64,000 bases of DNA from Longimicrobium sp. (GCF_035474595.1 NZ_DATIND010000149.1:62001-126000), one strand, 5' to 3'; positions 46,034-55,001 are shown, numbered from the stretch's first letter. A program made the numbers and translations. The notes: a model not told the origin generated them from the sequence alone.

Positions 46034-46924
46034 TCAGGCCGCGCGCGACCCCACCCCGGATTCCGGATTAGAGAGCGCACTGGACAGGATGGCGTGCAGC
46101 CTTTCCCGAATGGAGGCATCGTGCTCCGGAACCGCGGAGATCGCCTCGATTCCGCCGTTGTAGCGCACCGGAGGTCCGGGGTAGAGGATCGCCGCGCACC
46201 GGACGACCCGGTTGCCTTCGGGCGTTCGGATCGCGTCGCGGTAGGCGTGCATCTTGTCGATGTCGACCTTCAGGGGCTTCGTGCCACCCTCGGCATCCAG
46301 CGGCTCGCCGTCCAGCTTGTACTTGGGGTCGAAGAGCCACACCCGCGGACTTGCCCCGGGCACCCGCAGCTCCACCGCCACGTCCGGGATCTGCCGGTAG
46401 GTGAACGAGCGCAGTTCTCCCCCCGCGCCATAGGTGCGCTCGGGGATCAGCTTCACCTCGCCGCCGGTGGCCTCGTGCAACAGGGTCACGGCCGCCTGGT
46501 TGCCGGGCAGCGCCTGCACGAACAGCCCGTCTCGCGTACGCTGCACCAGCCGCTGTTCGCTCACCCGCCATCCGTGCCCGGCCGCGGCGTCCAGCAGCGC
46601 GTCGGCCACGTGCAGCGTGCCCCAGAGCTGGTAGAGCGCGGGGAGGTTCTCCAGCGGCGCCTCCATCTCCGGCGCCTGCAGCTGCACGGCGACGCGCCGG
46701 TGCAGCTCCAGCAGGCCGGCGAGCGCGGCGCGGTAGGGGTCGCGCTTGAGCAGCACCATCGTCAGCCGGTCGGGCGTGTGCGCCAGCTCGCCGGCCTGGT
46801 CCAGGAACGAAGCCCGATGGCGCGCCGCCCGCAGCGTCTGCTCCAGCTCCGCGGCTTCCGCCGCCAGGGCGGTGTGGCGCGGGCCGCGCAGCACCGGCCC
46901 CAGGCGGCGGAGGCGGGCGCGCAC
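46034..46924 (-). CDS. DUF2357-type PD-(D/E)XK nuclease, likely truncated
   Basis: A 296-residue protein starting at GTG. The C-terminal half shows a PD-(D/E)XK core: SFTYRQIPDVAVEL with the catalytic Asp, then RVWLFDPKYKLDG with DxK, followed by VDIDKMHAYRDAI and VVRCAAILYPGPP. This matches the nuclease domain of DUF2357 proteins, partners of McrB-like GTPases in modification-dependent restriction. Such proteins are normally about 600-800 residues, so roughly the N-terminal half is missing; the in-frame sequence upstream ends at a TAG near 46995 and a hairpin lies just outside. No McrB-type partner is present. Probably a remnant. Confidence 0.65.
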   Translation of the reverse strand: MRARLRRLGPVLRGPRHTALAAEAAELEQTLRAARHRASFLDQAGELAHTPDRLTMVLLKRDPYRAALAGLLELHRRVAVQLQAPEMEAPLENLPALYQLWGTLHVADALLDAAAGHGWRVSEQRLVQRTRDGLFVQALPGNQAAVTLLHEATGGEVKLIPERTYGAGGELRSFTYRQIPDVAVELRVPGASPRVWLFDPKYKLDGEPLDAEGGTKPLKVDIDKMHAYRDAIRTPEGNRVVRCAAILYPGPPVRYNGGIEAISAVPEHDASIRERLHAILSSALSNPESGVGSRAA

Positions 46925-46936
46925 CAGGTTCGGACC

Positions 46937-46980
46937 CGTGCCGCGCCCGGCTGCCGCTGAAGTCAGCCGGGTGCGGCACG
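46937..46980. repeat. 17-base-pair intergenic hairpin
   Basis: The left arm is CGTGCCGCGCCCGGCTG, the right arm CAGCCGGGTGCGGCACG, with a 10-base loop. Pairing is complete except for one G-T wobble. It lies just upstream of the truncated nuclease gene, where the missing N-terminal part would be expected. Confidence 0.8.
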
Positions 46981-47179
46981 TTTCAGACTATGCAAACGAG
47001 CAGCATTTCATCCCCGCCCGACGCGCCCCCGCGCGCCCACAACTCACCCCCTCGGTGAGGTCCGGCCGGTTCGTTCGCACCGCCGCATCCGCCCCGCCCG
47101 AACCGCGCGCCGATGGCGGGGTAACCTCCCCTGCGTTATCGTCTTCCCGTCACCCGTCCCCAACCCGCGCCGCAGGCCC

Positions 47180-47425
47180 ATGATCGTCCGCTCGCTCTTC
47201 TTCGCGCAGTACCGTGACTTCGCCGGGGCCGACGAACTGGCCGTCGAGCTGCCGGAGGGCGCGAGCGTGGCCGACCTCGTCACGCGGCTCCGCGCCGACG
47301 GGCAGGGGCTGGCGAAGCTCCCCGCATCGCCCGTCGTGGCCGTGAACATGGACTACGCGCCGGCGCACACGCGGCTCCGCGAGGGCGACGAGGTGGCGTT
47401 CATCCCGCCCGTGGCGGGGGGGTGA
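47180..47425 (+). CDS. moaD: Molybdopterin synthase small subunit MoaD
   Basis: An 81-residue ubiquitin-fold protein ending in VAFIPPVAGG; the C-terminal Gly-Gly is thiocarboxylated and donates sulfur to precursor Z. The sequence LFFAQYRDFAGADELAVELPEG is typical. It overlaps moaE by 4 bases (GTGA). Confidence 0.93.
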   Translation: MIVRSLFFAQYRDFAGADELAVELPEGASVADLVTRLRADGQGLAKLPASPVVAVNMDYAPAHTRLREGDEVAFIPPVAGG

Positions 47426-47895
47426 GCGTGCCCGCCGCGTACGCCGCCGTCACCGACCAGCCGATCGACGCCGCGCGCCTCCTGGCCGACTCCGTGTCGC
47501 CCGAAGACGGCGCGGCGCTGCTGTTCTGGGGCGTGGTGCGCAACGAGAACGACGGCCGTCCGGTGAGCCACCTGGAGTACCACGCCTACGCCGAGATGGC
47601 CGAGCGGATGATGCAGCGCATCGCCGACGAGGCCGTGGCGCGCTTCGGCGTGGGCGGCGTGCGCGTGGTGCACCGCGTGGGGCGGCTGGAGGTCGGCGAG
47701 GCGAGCGTGGCCATCTGCGTGGCCGCCCCGCACCGCGGCGAGGCGTACGAGGCCAGCCGCTACGTGATCGAGGAGCTGAAGCGCCGCGTTCCCGTCTGGA
47801 AGCGCGAGGGGTACGCCGACGGCGACTCGGACTGGGTCCCCGGCTTCATACCCGGGGCGGAGGCCGAGCCTGAACTGGGCGGGAGGGCGCTGTGA
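47422..47895 (+). CDS. moaE: Molybdopterin synthase large subunit MoaE
   Basis: A 157-residue protein starting at GTG 47422. It binds precursor Z and receives two sulfurs from MoaD. Visible family features: GAALLFWGVVRNENDGR, LEYHAYAEMAERMM, HRVGRLEVGEASVAICVAAP-type strand, and the catalytic VPVWKREGY lysine region. It overlaps moaA by 4 bases. Confidence 0.93.
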   Translation: MSVPAAYAAVTDQPIDAARLLADSVSPEDGAALLFWGVVRNENDGRPVSHLEYHAYAEMAERMMQRIADEAVARFGVGGVRVVHRVGRLEVGEASVAICVAAPHRGEAYEASRYVIEELKRRVPVWKREGYADGDSDWVPGFIPGAEAEPELGGRAL

Positions 47896-48944
47896 GCGGG
47901 CTGGTGCAGCTGGGCGGCGCGCTGCCGGTGGTGGCGGAGCGGCCGGTGCCCGAGAGCGGGCCCATGCACGACGGCTTCGGGCGGCGCATCGAGTACCTGC
48001 GCATCTCCGTGACCGACAAGTGCAACCTCCGCTGCGTGTACTGCATGCCGGAGGAGGGGCTGCCGTGGCTGCGGCGCGACCAGCTGCTCTCGTACGAGGA
48101 GATCGCCGAGGTGGTGCGGGTGATGGCGGGGATGGGGCTCAGCCGGGTGCGCATCACCGGCGGCGAGCCGCTGGTGCGCCGCGACCTGCCCACGCTGGTC
48201 CGCAAGATCCGCGCGGTCGATGGCATCGCCGACGTGGCGCTCTCCACCAACGCCGTGCTGCTGGGCGACCTGGCGGACGAGCTGCGCGCGGCGGGGGTGG
48301 ACCGGCTGAACGTGTCGCTGGACTCGCTGCGGCCGGAGCGCATCGACGCCATTGCCCGGCGCGCGGGGAGCGCGGAGGCCATCTTCCGCGGCCTGGACGC
48401 CGCCGAGCGCGCCGGCTTCGCGCCGATCAAGATCAACTGCGTGGTCATGCGCGGCCGCAACGACGACGAGGTGGCGGACTTCGCGGCCGTCACCCGCGAA
48501 CGGCCGTGGCACGTGCGCTTCATCGAGGTGATGCCCACCGGCGACAACCTGGACGTCTCGCGCGACGAGTTCGTCTCCGCGGACGAGATGCTGGAAAGCG
48601 TCGCGCGAGTCGGCGCGCTGGAGCCGGTGGCCGGGCCGCCGGGGAACGGGCCGGCGCGCTACTTCGCCTTCCCCGGCGCGCGCGGCACGGTGGGCGTCAT
48701 CACGCCGATGAGCCACAACTACTGCGGCACCTGCAACCGCATGCGCCTGACGGCCGACGGGCAGCTGCGGCCCTGCCTCTTCGGCTCCATCCAGACCAAC
48801 CTCCGCGACCCGCTCCGCCGCGGCGACCCCATCGAGCCGCTGGTGCGCCAGACGCTGCGCATCAAGCCCGAGCGCCACTGGCTGGTGCAGGGCAGCGACG
48901 AGGGCAGCGGCGGCCTCGCGGCGCTCTCGCAGGTGGGGGGATGA
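47892..48944 (+). CDS. moaA: GTP 3',8-cyclase MoaA
   Basis: A 350-residue radical SAM enzyme for the first step of molybdopterin synthesis, converting GTP to 3',8-cyclo-H2GTP. The SAM cluster motif is Cys44, Cys48, Cys51 (TDKCNLRCVYC). The C-terminal cluster is in NYCGTCNRMRL and RPCLFG, and the protein ends in Gly-Gly, needed in the active site. Start at GTG 47892; an internal ATG at MHDGFGRRIEYLRIS also gives the core. The gene order moaD-moaE-moaA with overlapping ends shows one transcript. Confidence 0.95.
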   Translation: MSGLVQLGGALPVVAERPVPESGPMHDGFGRRIEYLRISVTDKCNLRCVYCMPEEGLPWLRRDQLLSYEEIAEVVRVMAGMGLSRVRITGGEPLVRRDLPTLVRKIRAVDGIADVALSTNAVLLGDLADELRAAGVDRLNVSLDSLRPERIDAIARRAGSAEAIFRGLDAAERAGFAPIKINCVVMRGRNDDEVADFAAVTRERPWHVRFIEVMPTGDNLDVSRDEFVSADEMLESVARVGALEPVAGPPGNGPARYFAFPGARGTVGVITPMSHNYCGTCNRMRLTADGQLRPCLFGSIQTNLRDPLRRGDPIEPLVRQTLRIKPERHWLVQGSDEGSGGLAALSQVGG

Positions 48945-49111
48945 TGGAAGACGGTCGAGGGGAGATCGCGAACGGGCCCGCTCCGGAGCCCCGGCTCACG
49001 GTTGCGGAGCGGACGCTACTCCGCAGCCGTTCGGATGCGTACCGGCAGAATCCGGGCGCGGCGATTCCGCTCGATGAGGCGCTCGACCGCATCGAACGCT
49101 CTGTCGCCTGA
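48941..49111 (+). CDS. Small addiction-module-component-like protein
   Basis: A 56-residue protein starting at ATG 48941, overlapping the moaA stop. Its C-terminal half (LLRSRSDAYRQNPGAAIPLDEAL) resembles the C-terminus of the putative addiction module component family (antitoxin-like). No toxin gene follows; the next feature is a hairpin. It could be an orphan antitoxin-like remnant or a non-functional ORF. Confidence 0.45.
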   Translation: MMEDGRGEIANGPAPEPRLTVAERTLLRSRSDAYRQNPGAAIPLDEALDRIERSVA

Positions 49112-49128
49112 TCCGCAAAAGCTTGTTG

Positions 49129-49191
49129 CACGCAGAGACGCAGAGCCGCAGAGAAAAACGCTTTTTCTCTGCGGCTCTCCGTCTCTGCGTG
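49129..49191. terminator. Long hairpin ending in A/T arms, likely bidirectional terminator
   Basis: Two 30-base arms (CACGCAGAGACGCAGAGCC onward, GGCTCTCCGTCTCTGCGTG backward) pair with one mismatch and a 3-base loop CGC. The arms end in five A and five T residues, so a U-run lies inside the stem. It separates the moa operon from the convergent kinase operon. Confidence 0.75.
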
Positions 49192-49300
49192 AGATTATGA
49201 TGAGGCTCTTGCCTGAACGAATGCCTGGAACTAAGCGCCGGGGTCTGGACGCCCCGAGTCTTCTCCCGGCGCCGGATAACCTTGAGCGGGTATGATCTGA

Positions 49301-50479
49301 CTAGATCACGAGGAACAGCAGCACCGCCAGGATCAGGGCGGCCACGATGATCGTCCATATCGGGATCGCGGGGCGCGGCCGCGCCGGCGGAGAAAGCGGC
49401 GTTGGCTGGGCGGGCGGCTGCCCGACGGCGCTCCAGATCACGGACCCGTTGCCCTGAGGTGGCGGCGTTGGAGAGGGCCCAGTCCGCCGTCCCGGCTCGG
49501 ACCGATGGCCGGTTCCCGGCTTCCGCCAGATGACGTGCTCGTTGTCCGGCGGAGGAGCGACGGGCCCGGTGCGTTTCGCCAGCGGGACGACGGCGTTGTG
49601 CAGATCGGACACGGTCGGGCACTCCTGCAGCGACGGGGCGGACCAGGCACGCGCGAAGACCTCGGCGAACTCCGGCGCGGCGTGCGCCAGCCACGGGCGC
49701 GTCTCGGCGTACCGCTGGTCGGCGGAGCCGTCGTCCGGGCTGCCGAACATCCCGGTGTCGCTGGCCAGCGGGGTGAAGGTGGGCTCGGCCAGCAGCAGGA
49801 TCTCGGCCGCCAGCAGCGCGGTCGCGAACCGGTCTCCCTCCGCGCAGAACACCGACTGCCGGGCCCGGTGCCGGTAGTCCGGAGAACCGGCCCGCTTCGG
49901 CCCGGGCGCGGGCGAGCCGGGAAGGTACATGTCCTCGAGGTCCAGGAGCTGGACGGCCGGGCTGTCGACGTGAACGACCACGTTGCCGCAGGCGATGTCG
50001 GTATGGGCGACGCCCCGCCCCTCCAGCTGCGCCATCACGCGCAGGAAGGCCTCGCAGAGGTGCACTGCGCCGGCGAACGGGAGGGTGGCCCCGTGCTGGT
50101 TGGCCTGCACCAGCGTTTCCTGCCACGTCGCCCCTTCCAGCCACGGCATCATGAGCGCGTACTCCAGGTCGGGAAAGCGGCGGACCGCCGCCTCCGACGG
50201 AAGCACCACCTGCCGCTTCGCGGCGGTCAGCCCCTCCAGCGGCTGCAGCCACGCCAGCCGCGATCCCGATTCGGCCAGCGACGGCTCGCGGAAACGCGAC
50301 TTGAACACCTTCAGTGCCATGGGCCGCCCGCGGGTGTCGCGAAGCTGGTAGACCAGCGCGCGGCCGCCTTCCTGGGCATAGGCGGCCTTGATCGCGACGG
50401 CGGGATGCGGCTGGACCGTCCACGGCTCGCCGAAGAGGTCGATGACGTCCTGCGGGGCGGGTCTGAACTGGCTCGGCAT
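49301..50479 (-). CDS. Protein-kinase-like protein with C-terminal TM anchor
   Basis: A 392-residue protein. The catalytic Lys57 (MALKVFK), HTDIACGN (His159-Asp161-Asn166) and DLED (Asp180, in place of DFG) show a kinase fold related to the bacterial kinases of TerY-P triads. A Pro/Gly-rich linker follows, and the last 20 residues are a tail-anchor TM (WTIIVAALILAVLLFLVI). AGGAGG five bases before the ATG at 50479 sets the start. It is the last of five genes. Confidence 0.85.
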   Translation of the reverse strand: MPSQFRPAPQDVIDLFGEPWTVQPHPAVAIKAAYAQEGGRALVYQLRDTRGRPMALKVFKSRFREPSLAESGSRLAWLQPLEGLTAAKRQVVLPSEAAVRRFPDLEYALMMPWLEGATWQETLVQANQHGATLPFAGAVHLCEAFLRVMAQLEGRGVAHTDIACGNVVVHVDSPAVQLLDLEDMYLPGSPAPGPKRAGSPDYRHRARQSVFCAEGDRFATALLAAEILLLAEPTFTPLASDTGMFGSPDDGSADQRYAETRPWLAHAAPEFAEVFARAWSAPSLQECPTVSDLHNAVVPLAKRTGPVAPPPDNEHVIWRKPGTGHRSEPGRRTGPSPTPPPQGNGSVIWSAVGQPPAQPTPLSPPARPRPAIPIWTIIVAALILAVLLFLVI

Positions 50480-50528
50480 TCTGGCCTCCTGCAATGCTGG
50501 GGTCGTGCTGTGCCGGACCGGGCGGCCG

Positions 50529-52298
50529 TCAGGCCGCGGCCGCGGGGGGCCCGCGGCGAGCGGCTGGGGTGTCGGGCATCGTCGCGTTCGGCGGATGCCG
50601 CTTCGCGGGCTTGGCGCGGGCCGTGGAGTCGCCGCGCCCGGTGGGGACGCCGGGAGGCGGGGTGGCGGGTGGGGCCGGCGATGGGACGGTCCCGACCGGC
50701 CGTTGCACGGGCCCCGCGGCGTTTTCGCGCGATCCGCCGCCTGCCCGCGGGTTTTCCCCGGGCATGACCGGTCGGATCGGCGCGGGGCTGCCGCCGGACG
50801 CCGTCTCGCGCGGGAGGTGCTGCCCCGCCGGGCCGTTCCCTCCGGTCCGGGGGGTCCCGCCCACTCCGGGGGTGCCCGGCCCGGCCGGGCCCGCGGAGGG
50901 TTGGCCCGGCAGCGGCTGGGGCTGGCCCACCTGTCCCAGCAGCCCGCCCGGATCGTTCTGCGCGCCCGCCTCCGGCGCCGGTGCCACCATCGGCGCCGGC
51001 GGCCTGGCGGCGGAGTCGACGGACGCTTTCCGCTGCTTCGCGATCGCGTTGGAGTCCGCGGATGGCAGCATGGGCACCAGCCTCCAGGCCGGACCGAGGC
51101 CCCGGAACGGAGGGCGGTCCACCAGCGGCGCGGTGAAGCGGGGCTCCAGGGCGCGGTGCGGCCGGGGATGCAGGAGCGGATTCACCAGCGTGTAGCCCGC
51201 CACCAGCACGGCGACCGTGGCCAGGGCCGCCGCCCCGCCGACGAGCGGCGGGCCTGCGCGTCTCGCCGTACGGCGCGTGACCTCGATCACCGGCGGCGCG
51301 CCGGCCCGCGGGGCCGGTACGGATCGTGGGGTGGAGATCGGGGGCGGGATGGAAGGGGCTCCGCGCGCGGCGTCCGTCCGCGGCTTTCCGCGCGCCACGC
51401 CCGCCTCCCCGGGCGGCCCGGCGGGGACCGGTGCGGCGCCCTCGGCCTCGCGTTGTGGGCGGGGCGGCGCCGATTCGCACGACGCCCCGACGAGCGACAG
51501 CGGTCCGTCCGCCGGTGCGCCGTCCGCCTGCACCGCCACGAACGACACGTCGTCGTATCCAGCCAGCTCCTCGGCGCGCGCGCGGAACGCGTCGGCGGCG
51601 GACGGGTCGCCCCGCAGGTCGCCGAACTCGCGCGCGCCGTCGGAGCGGAGGACCGCGCCCTGCACCCCCCGGTAGTCGCGGACCTCCAGCCGCAGCGCCT
51701 CGGCCGAGTGCGTGCTCCAGCGGGCGCGGGGGTGTTCCGGTGCCACCGGCGTTCCGGCCTCGCCGGTACCGAACAGCACCACGCCCGCGTCGCCCACCTG
51801 GTAGAGCCGCGCCCTGCCGGTTTCCGCGTCGTACACCAGCGCGGCGAACACCGTCTGCGATCCCGCGTCGGCCCGCTGGCGCGCCAGCGCGGTGCGCTGC
51901 ATCTCGGGAAGGTGCTCGGGGATGTGCACGGCCTCGACTTCGGCCAGCGCGCCGGCGGCCAGCCGCTCCAGCTCGGCCACCGTCTCGCGCGGGCCGGGGG
52001 GCGTGCCCGCGCGGCTCCAGAGAAAGTCGAGCAGCCCCGTGGCCACCGCGCGCGCGGCGATTTCGCCGAAGAACGACTGGCTCACCCCGTCGGCCACCAC
52101 ACCCACCACGCGCCGCCCGGCCGCTCTCAGGGCCGCGAAGTCCTGCCCCGGGTGGTCGCCGCGGTCGAACTCGTGCGCGCGGCGGTACCCCAGCGCCAGC
52201 GCCAGCGCGCGGCCGTCGGGGAGTTCCGCGGTTCCGGCCTCGTACTGAACCTCGCGCGCGGCGGGGCGCGAAACCAGCTCAATCGTCGGGCGTTGCAT
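50529..52298 (-). CDS. PP2C-type phosphatase with TM and Pro-rich outside part
   Basis: A 589-residue protein. Residues 1-275 are a PPM phosphatase: GQDF (Asp53), VVGVVADGVSQS (Asp70, Gly71), GSQTVFAALVYD, YQVGDAGVVLF and DDVSFVAV near 262. A linker and one TM helix near 363-382 (ALATVAVLVAGYTLVNPLL) are followed by a Pro/Gly-rich tail with PAGQHLPRETASGG-like disorder. It overlaps the kinase gene upstream by 20 bases. It should reverse phosphorylation by the neighbouring kinases. Confidence 0.85.
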   Translation of the reverse strand: MQRPTIELVSRPAAREVQYEAGTAELPDGRALALALGYRRAHEFDRGDHPGQDFAALRAAGRRVVGVVADGVSQSFFGEIAARAVATGLLDFLWSRAGTPPGPRETVAELERLAAGALAEVEAVHIPEHLPEMQRTALARQRADAGSQTVFAALVYDAETGRARLYQVGDAGVVLFGTGEAGTPVAPEHPRARWSTHSAEALRLEVRDYRGVQGAVLRSDGAREFGDLRGDPSAADAFRARAEELAGYDDVSFVAVQADGAPADGPLSLVGASCESAPPRPQREAEGAAPVPAGPPGEAGVARGKPRTDAARGAPSIPPPISTPRSVPAPRAGAPPVIEVTRRTARRAGPPLVGGAAALATVAVLVAGYTLVNPLLHPRPHRALEPRFTAPLVDRPPFRGLGPAWRLVPMLPSADSNAIAKQRKASVDSAARPPAPMVAPAPEAGAQNDPGGLLGQVGQPQPLPGQPSAGPAGPGTPGVGGTPRTGGNGPAGQHLPRETASGGSPAPIRPVMPGENPRAGGGSRENAAGPVQRPVGTVPSPAPPATPPPGVPTGRGDSTARAKPAKRHPPNATMPDTPAARRGPPAAAA

Positions 52299-53379
52299 CG
52301 GGCTCGCTTTCGACGGCGGCGGGCGCGGGGCGCGGGGTGCTCCGGCTCCAGCGGACCAGCGGCGGACCAGTCCGCGGAGCAGGCAGCGTGGTCCAGAACG
52401 GGCGTGCCTCTTCCGGCGGGGGGACGATGGGGCGGCCGCTGAAGACGGTGCCGGCGTGCGAGGGCCGGAGCGCCCTCTCCCATTCGCGGAACGAGGGGCA
52501 GTCGCCCAGCACGGCCGAGGCCCAGGCCCGCTCCAGCAGCTCGCAGGCCTGGGACACCCCTCCGGCGCGCAGGGCGCGCAGCAGGATCGCCAGCCGCGGC
52601 GAGGCGGGATCCTGCATCTCCGAGGGGGCGAAGAAGCTTTCTCCGGCCGAAGCCGCGCGCACCGCCGCGTCGTGCCATGCCAGCATCTCGCAGATCAGCA
52701 CGGCGCCCGCGAAACGGTCGGCGTCGGGACGCCACATCCCCGCGCCGCTGGTGCGGTGCTGGTACCCGGGGGTGCCCAGGGGAACCGCGCCGGGGGCGGA
52801 AAGGCCGGGGGCGTACACGTCCTCCACGTCCACCAGCTCCACCGCGCCGGTGCGGGTGTCCACGATCACGTTGGCCGCCGACAGGTCGCAGTGTCCCACG
52901 CCGCGCGCCTCGAGCGCCGCCAGCGCCGAGGCCAGCCCCAGCGCCAGGCGCAGCGACCCGGCGGGATCGGGCGGAGGCGGCCCCGGGGCGGCCGTCAGCA
53001 CCTCGAACCAGGTCTGGCCCGCGATCCAGGGCATCAGCACCGCGTACTCCAGGTCGGCGTGCCGCGCCAGCGCCCGCGGGGCGGTTCCGGGAGCCAGGCA
53101 GCGCCGCTCGCACACCCGCATGCCCGGAACCCGCTTCAGCGCATCGAGCGCCGCGCAGCGCGCCTGCAGCGACGCCTCGCGGAAGCGCGGCTTCATCACC
53201 TTCAGCGCGTAGTATCCCCCGCCCGCGGTCTCGCGCACCCGGTACACCACCGCCTTGGCGCCCTCGGCCGCGTGCACGTAGCCGAACCCCTGCGGGTGCG
53301 GCATGGCGCGGAAGCGGTGGGCGCCGCCGTCCACGTCCAGGACGAGCTCGTCGCCGGCGGCCGGGGCGAAGCGGGACAT
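52279..53379 (-). CDS. Protein-kinase-like protein, soluble
   Basis: A 366-residue protein related to the kinase at 49301: Lys60 (YYALKVMKPRFREASL), GHCDLSAAN (His163, Asp165, Asn170) and DVED (Asp184). RFREASL/RFREPSL and the LEYAVLMPW segment are shared with the other kinase, so they are paralogues. The Cys in place of Arg in HCD is a variation. The C-terminus is a Pro-rich tail without TM. The gene starts 15 bases after the vWA stop. Confidence 0.87.
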   Translation of the reverse strand: MSRFAPAAGDELVLDVDGGAHRFRAMPHPQGFGYVHAAEGAKAVVYRVRETAGGGYYALKVMKPRFREASLQARCAALDALKRVPGMRVCERRCLAPGTAPRALARHADLEYAVLMPWIAGQTWFEVLTAAPGPPPPDPAGSLRLALGLASALAALEARGVGHCDLSAANVIVDTRTGAVELVDVEDVYAPGLSAPGAVPLGTPGYQHRTSGAGMWRPDADRFAGAVLICEMLAWHDAAVRAASAGESFFAPSEMQDPASPRLAILLRALRAGGVSQACELLERAWASAVLGDCPSFREWERALRPSHAGTVFSGRPIVPPPEEARPFWTTLPAPRTGPPLVRWSRSTPRPAPAAVESEPDATPDD

Positions 53380-53394
53380 GGCCCGGGGCGCCGG

Positions 53395-54156
53395 TCAGGC
53401 GGTGGGGGTCGCGCCCGACATCGCGAAGGCCAGCTCGATCAGGTCGCCGCTGCTGCTGGGGATGAGCATCCGGGCGCCCGGGCGCAGCGCGTACCCGGCC
53501 GACTCGTTGATCACGCGGGCGTAGCTTTCGGGAAGCGGCGACGACATGTGGAAGAGCTTGCGGGCGTAGGGGTCGGCCAGCTCCCCCTCGCTCATCACTC
53601 CGGGCCACTCGCCCGCGTCGCCGATGGGCGACACGGTCAGCCCCGGGCCCACGTAGATGTTCTCCACCAGCACCGGCCCGTCGGGGGTGGACATGCGCAT
53701 GATCTCCTGCGCCACCGGCGCGGGGTCGGAGCCGGTGCACTGGCCGTCGGTGATGTGGCACACCATGGGCGCGGGGCGGCGCTCGCTCTCCGCGCTCTGC
53801 GCCAGCTCGCGGCGCAGGATCTCGCGCGCGGTCATGAACGCGGCGTGGGTGTCGGTGGTGCGCGACACCGAAAGCGTGGGGGTGCCCAGCTGAGCCACGT
53901 CGGCGATGGTGCGCACGCCGCCCAGGATGTCCTCGGGGGTGTCGCTGTAGGCGATCATGGCCAGGCGGTAGCGCGGGGAGATGACGCCGCCCTTGGTGGA
54001 GCGCTGCACCATCCTCACCAGAACCTGCTCGATCGCCCGGTTCACGTGCTCGATCTTCGGCGCGCCGTCCAGCGGCTCGGACATCGACCCGCTGATGTCG
54101 AGCAGGTATACGATGAGCGCGGGGGTCTTCCCGGTCGCGACGACGTCGTACGCCAT
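53395..54156 (-). CDS. TerY-like vWA domain protein
   Basis: A 253-residue protein made almost wholly of a vWA domain. The MIDAS is LLDISGSM (Asp20, Ser22, Ser24), with Thr near 100 (SRTTDTHAAF) and the later Asp in CHITDGQCTGSD, giving a complete metal site. No signal peptide. A cytosolic vWA followed by kinase, phosphatase and kinase fits the TerY-phosphorylation triad described for tellurite-resistance-linked operons. Confidence 0.88.
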   Translation of the reverse strand: MAYDVVATGKTPALIVYLLDISGSMSEPLDGAPKIEHVNRAIEQVLVRMVQRSTKGGVISPRYRLAMIAYSDTPEDILGGVRTIADVAQLGTPTLSVSRTTDTHAAFMTAREILRRELAQSAESERRPAPMVCHITDGQCTGSDPAPVAQEIMRMSTPDGPVLVENIYVGPGLTVSPIGDAGEWPGVMSEGELADPYARKLFHMSSPLPESYARVINESAGYALRPGARMLIPSSSGDLIELAFAMSGATPTA

Positions 54157-54200
54157 TCTGCTCTCCTTCGGGGTTCGGGTGACAGTGAGAAGGGTCGGGC

Positions 54201-55001
54201 TCAGCAGGCGACCGCGCGCGGCGCGGCAGTCTCGAAGCTCACGCTCTCCACCTTCCACGCGGAGCCGACGTACCGCAGGTACGCGGTCTGGGGCACCGCG
54301 TGCTCCGGAACGCGCGAAACGCAGTGGCCGTCGTCCAGGCTGTAGTAGGTGGTGGTCCAGGTCTCGCGCACCCGCACCTGGGCGGTGGTCTCGTCGGGGC
54401 TCACCCAGAACGAGAGCCACTCGATGTCGCCGAGCTCCGAATCCTCGTACAGCCCCTGCTTGCGGAGCTGCTCTACGCGCTGGCGCTCGGCCTGCAGCAT
54501 GGCGCCCACGTACGCGTCTTCCAGCCCGCTGGCGTCCAGCTCGTGCATGGCGGTGGCCTCGGCCTGGTCGCCGCGCAGCACCGCCTGCTGCAGCTCCTCG
54601 CGATACGCCGAGGCCAGGTCCACCGGCGCCGCCACCGCGGTGGTGTCGGTGGCCGCGGTGGTGTCGGTGGCGTAGACATCGGGGGCGCTCGCCGGGACGG
54701 GCGCCGCGGCGGGTGCGGGCGGGGGCAGCGGAGCCACCGCCACCGTAGCGGGAGGCGGAGGGGGCGCCGCCGTGGCGCTGTCGTGGATCGCCGCCGGGGC
54801 GGGCGGGGGCGGCGGCAGGACCCGGGCGGCGTTGGAGGCGCCGGGGCGGTGCACCGCCAGCACGCCGACGGCCATCAGGCCCAGGACGATGGCGATGGCG
54901 CCGACGAGCCCGCCCAGGATCGAGGCTCGCACCATCGTGTTCTCGGGGCGGCGGAGCGTCTCGGGCTCGCGCTCGTAGTAGCGGGGGGATTCGCCTTCCA
55001 T
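54201..55001 (-). CDS. Single-TM protein with C-terminal folded domain
   Basis: A 266-residue protein. An N-terminal cytoplasmic tail has several Arg/Glu/Tyr residues (ESPRYYEREPETLRRPEN), then a TM helix (ILGGLVGAIAIVLGLMAVGV) and a Pro/Ala/Thr linker. The C-terminal 140 residues, starting YREELQQAVLRGDQAEA and ending AWKVESVSF, look like an NTF2- or ARC6/IMS-like domain that would lie outside the membrane. The Thr residues of the linker might be kinase targets. First gene of the kinase/phosphatase operon, 44 bases before the vWA gene. Confidence 0.65.
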   Translation of the reverse strand: MEGESPRYYEREPETLRRPENTMVRASILGGLVGAIAIVLGLMAVGVLAVHRPGASNAARVLPPPPPAPAAIHDSATAAPPPPPATVAVAPLPPPAPAAAPVPASAPDVYATDTTAATDTTAVAAPVDLASAYREELQQAVLRGDQAEATAMHELDASGLEDAYVGAMLQAERQRVEQLRKQGLYEDSELGDIEWLSFWVSPDETTAQVRVRETWTTTYYSLDDGHCVSRVPEHAVPQTAYLRYVGSAWKVESVSFETAAPRAVAC

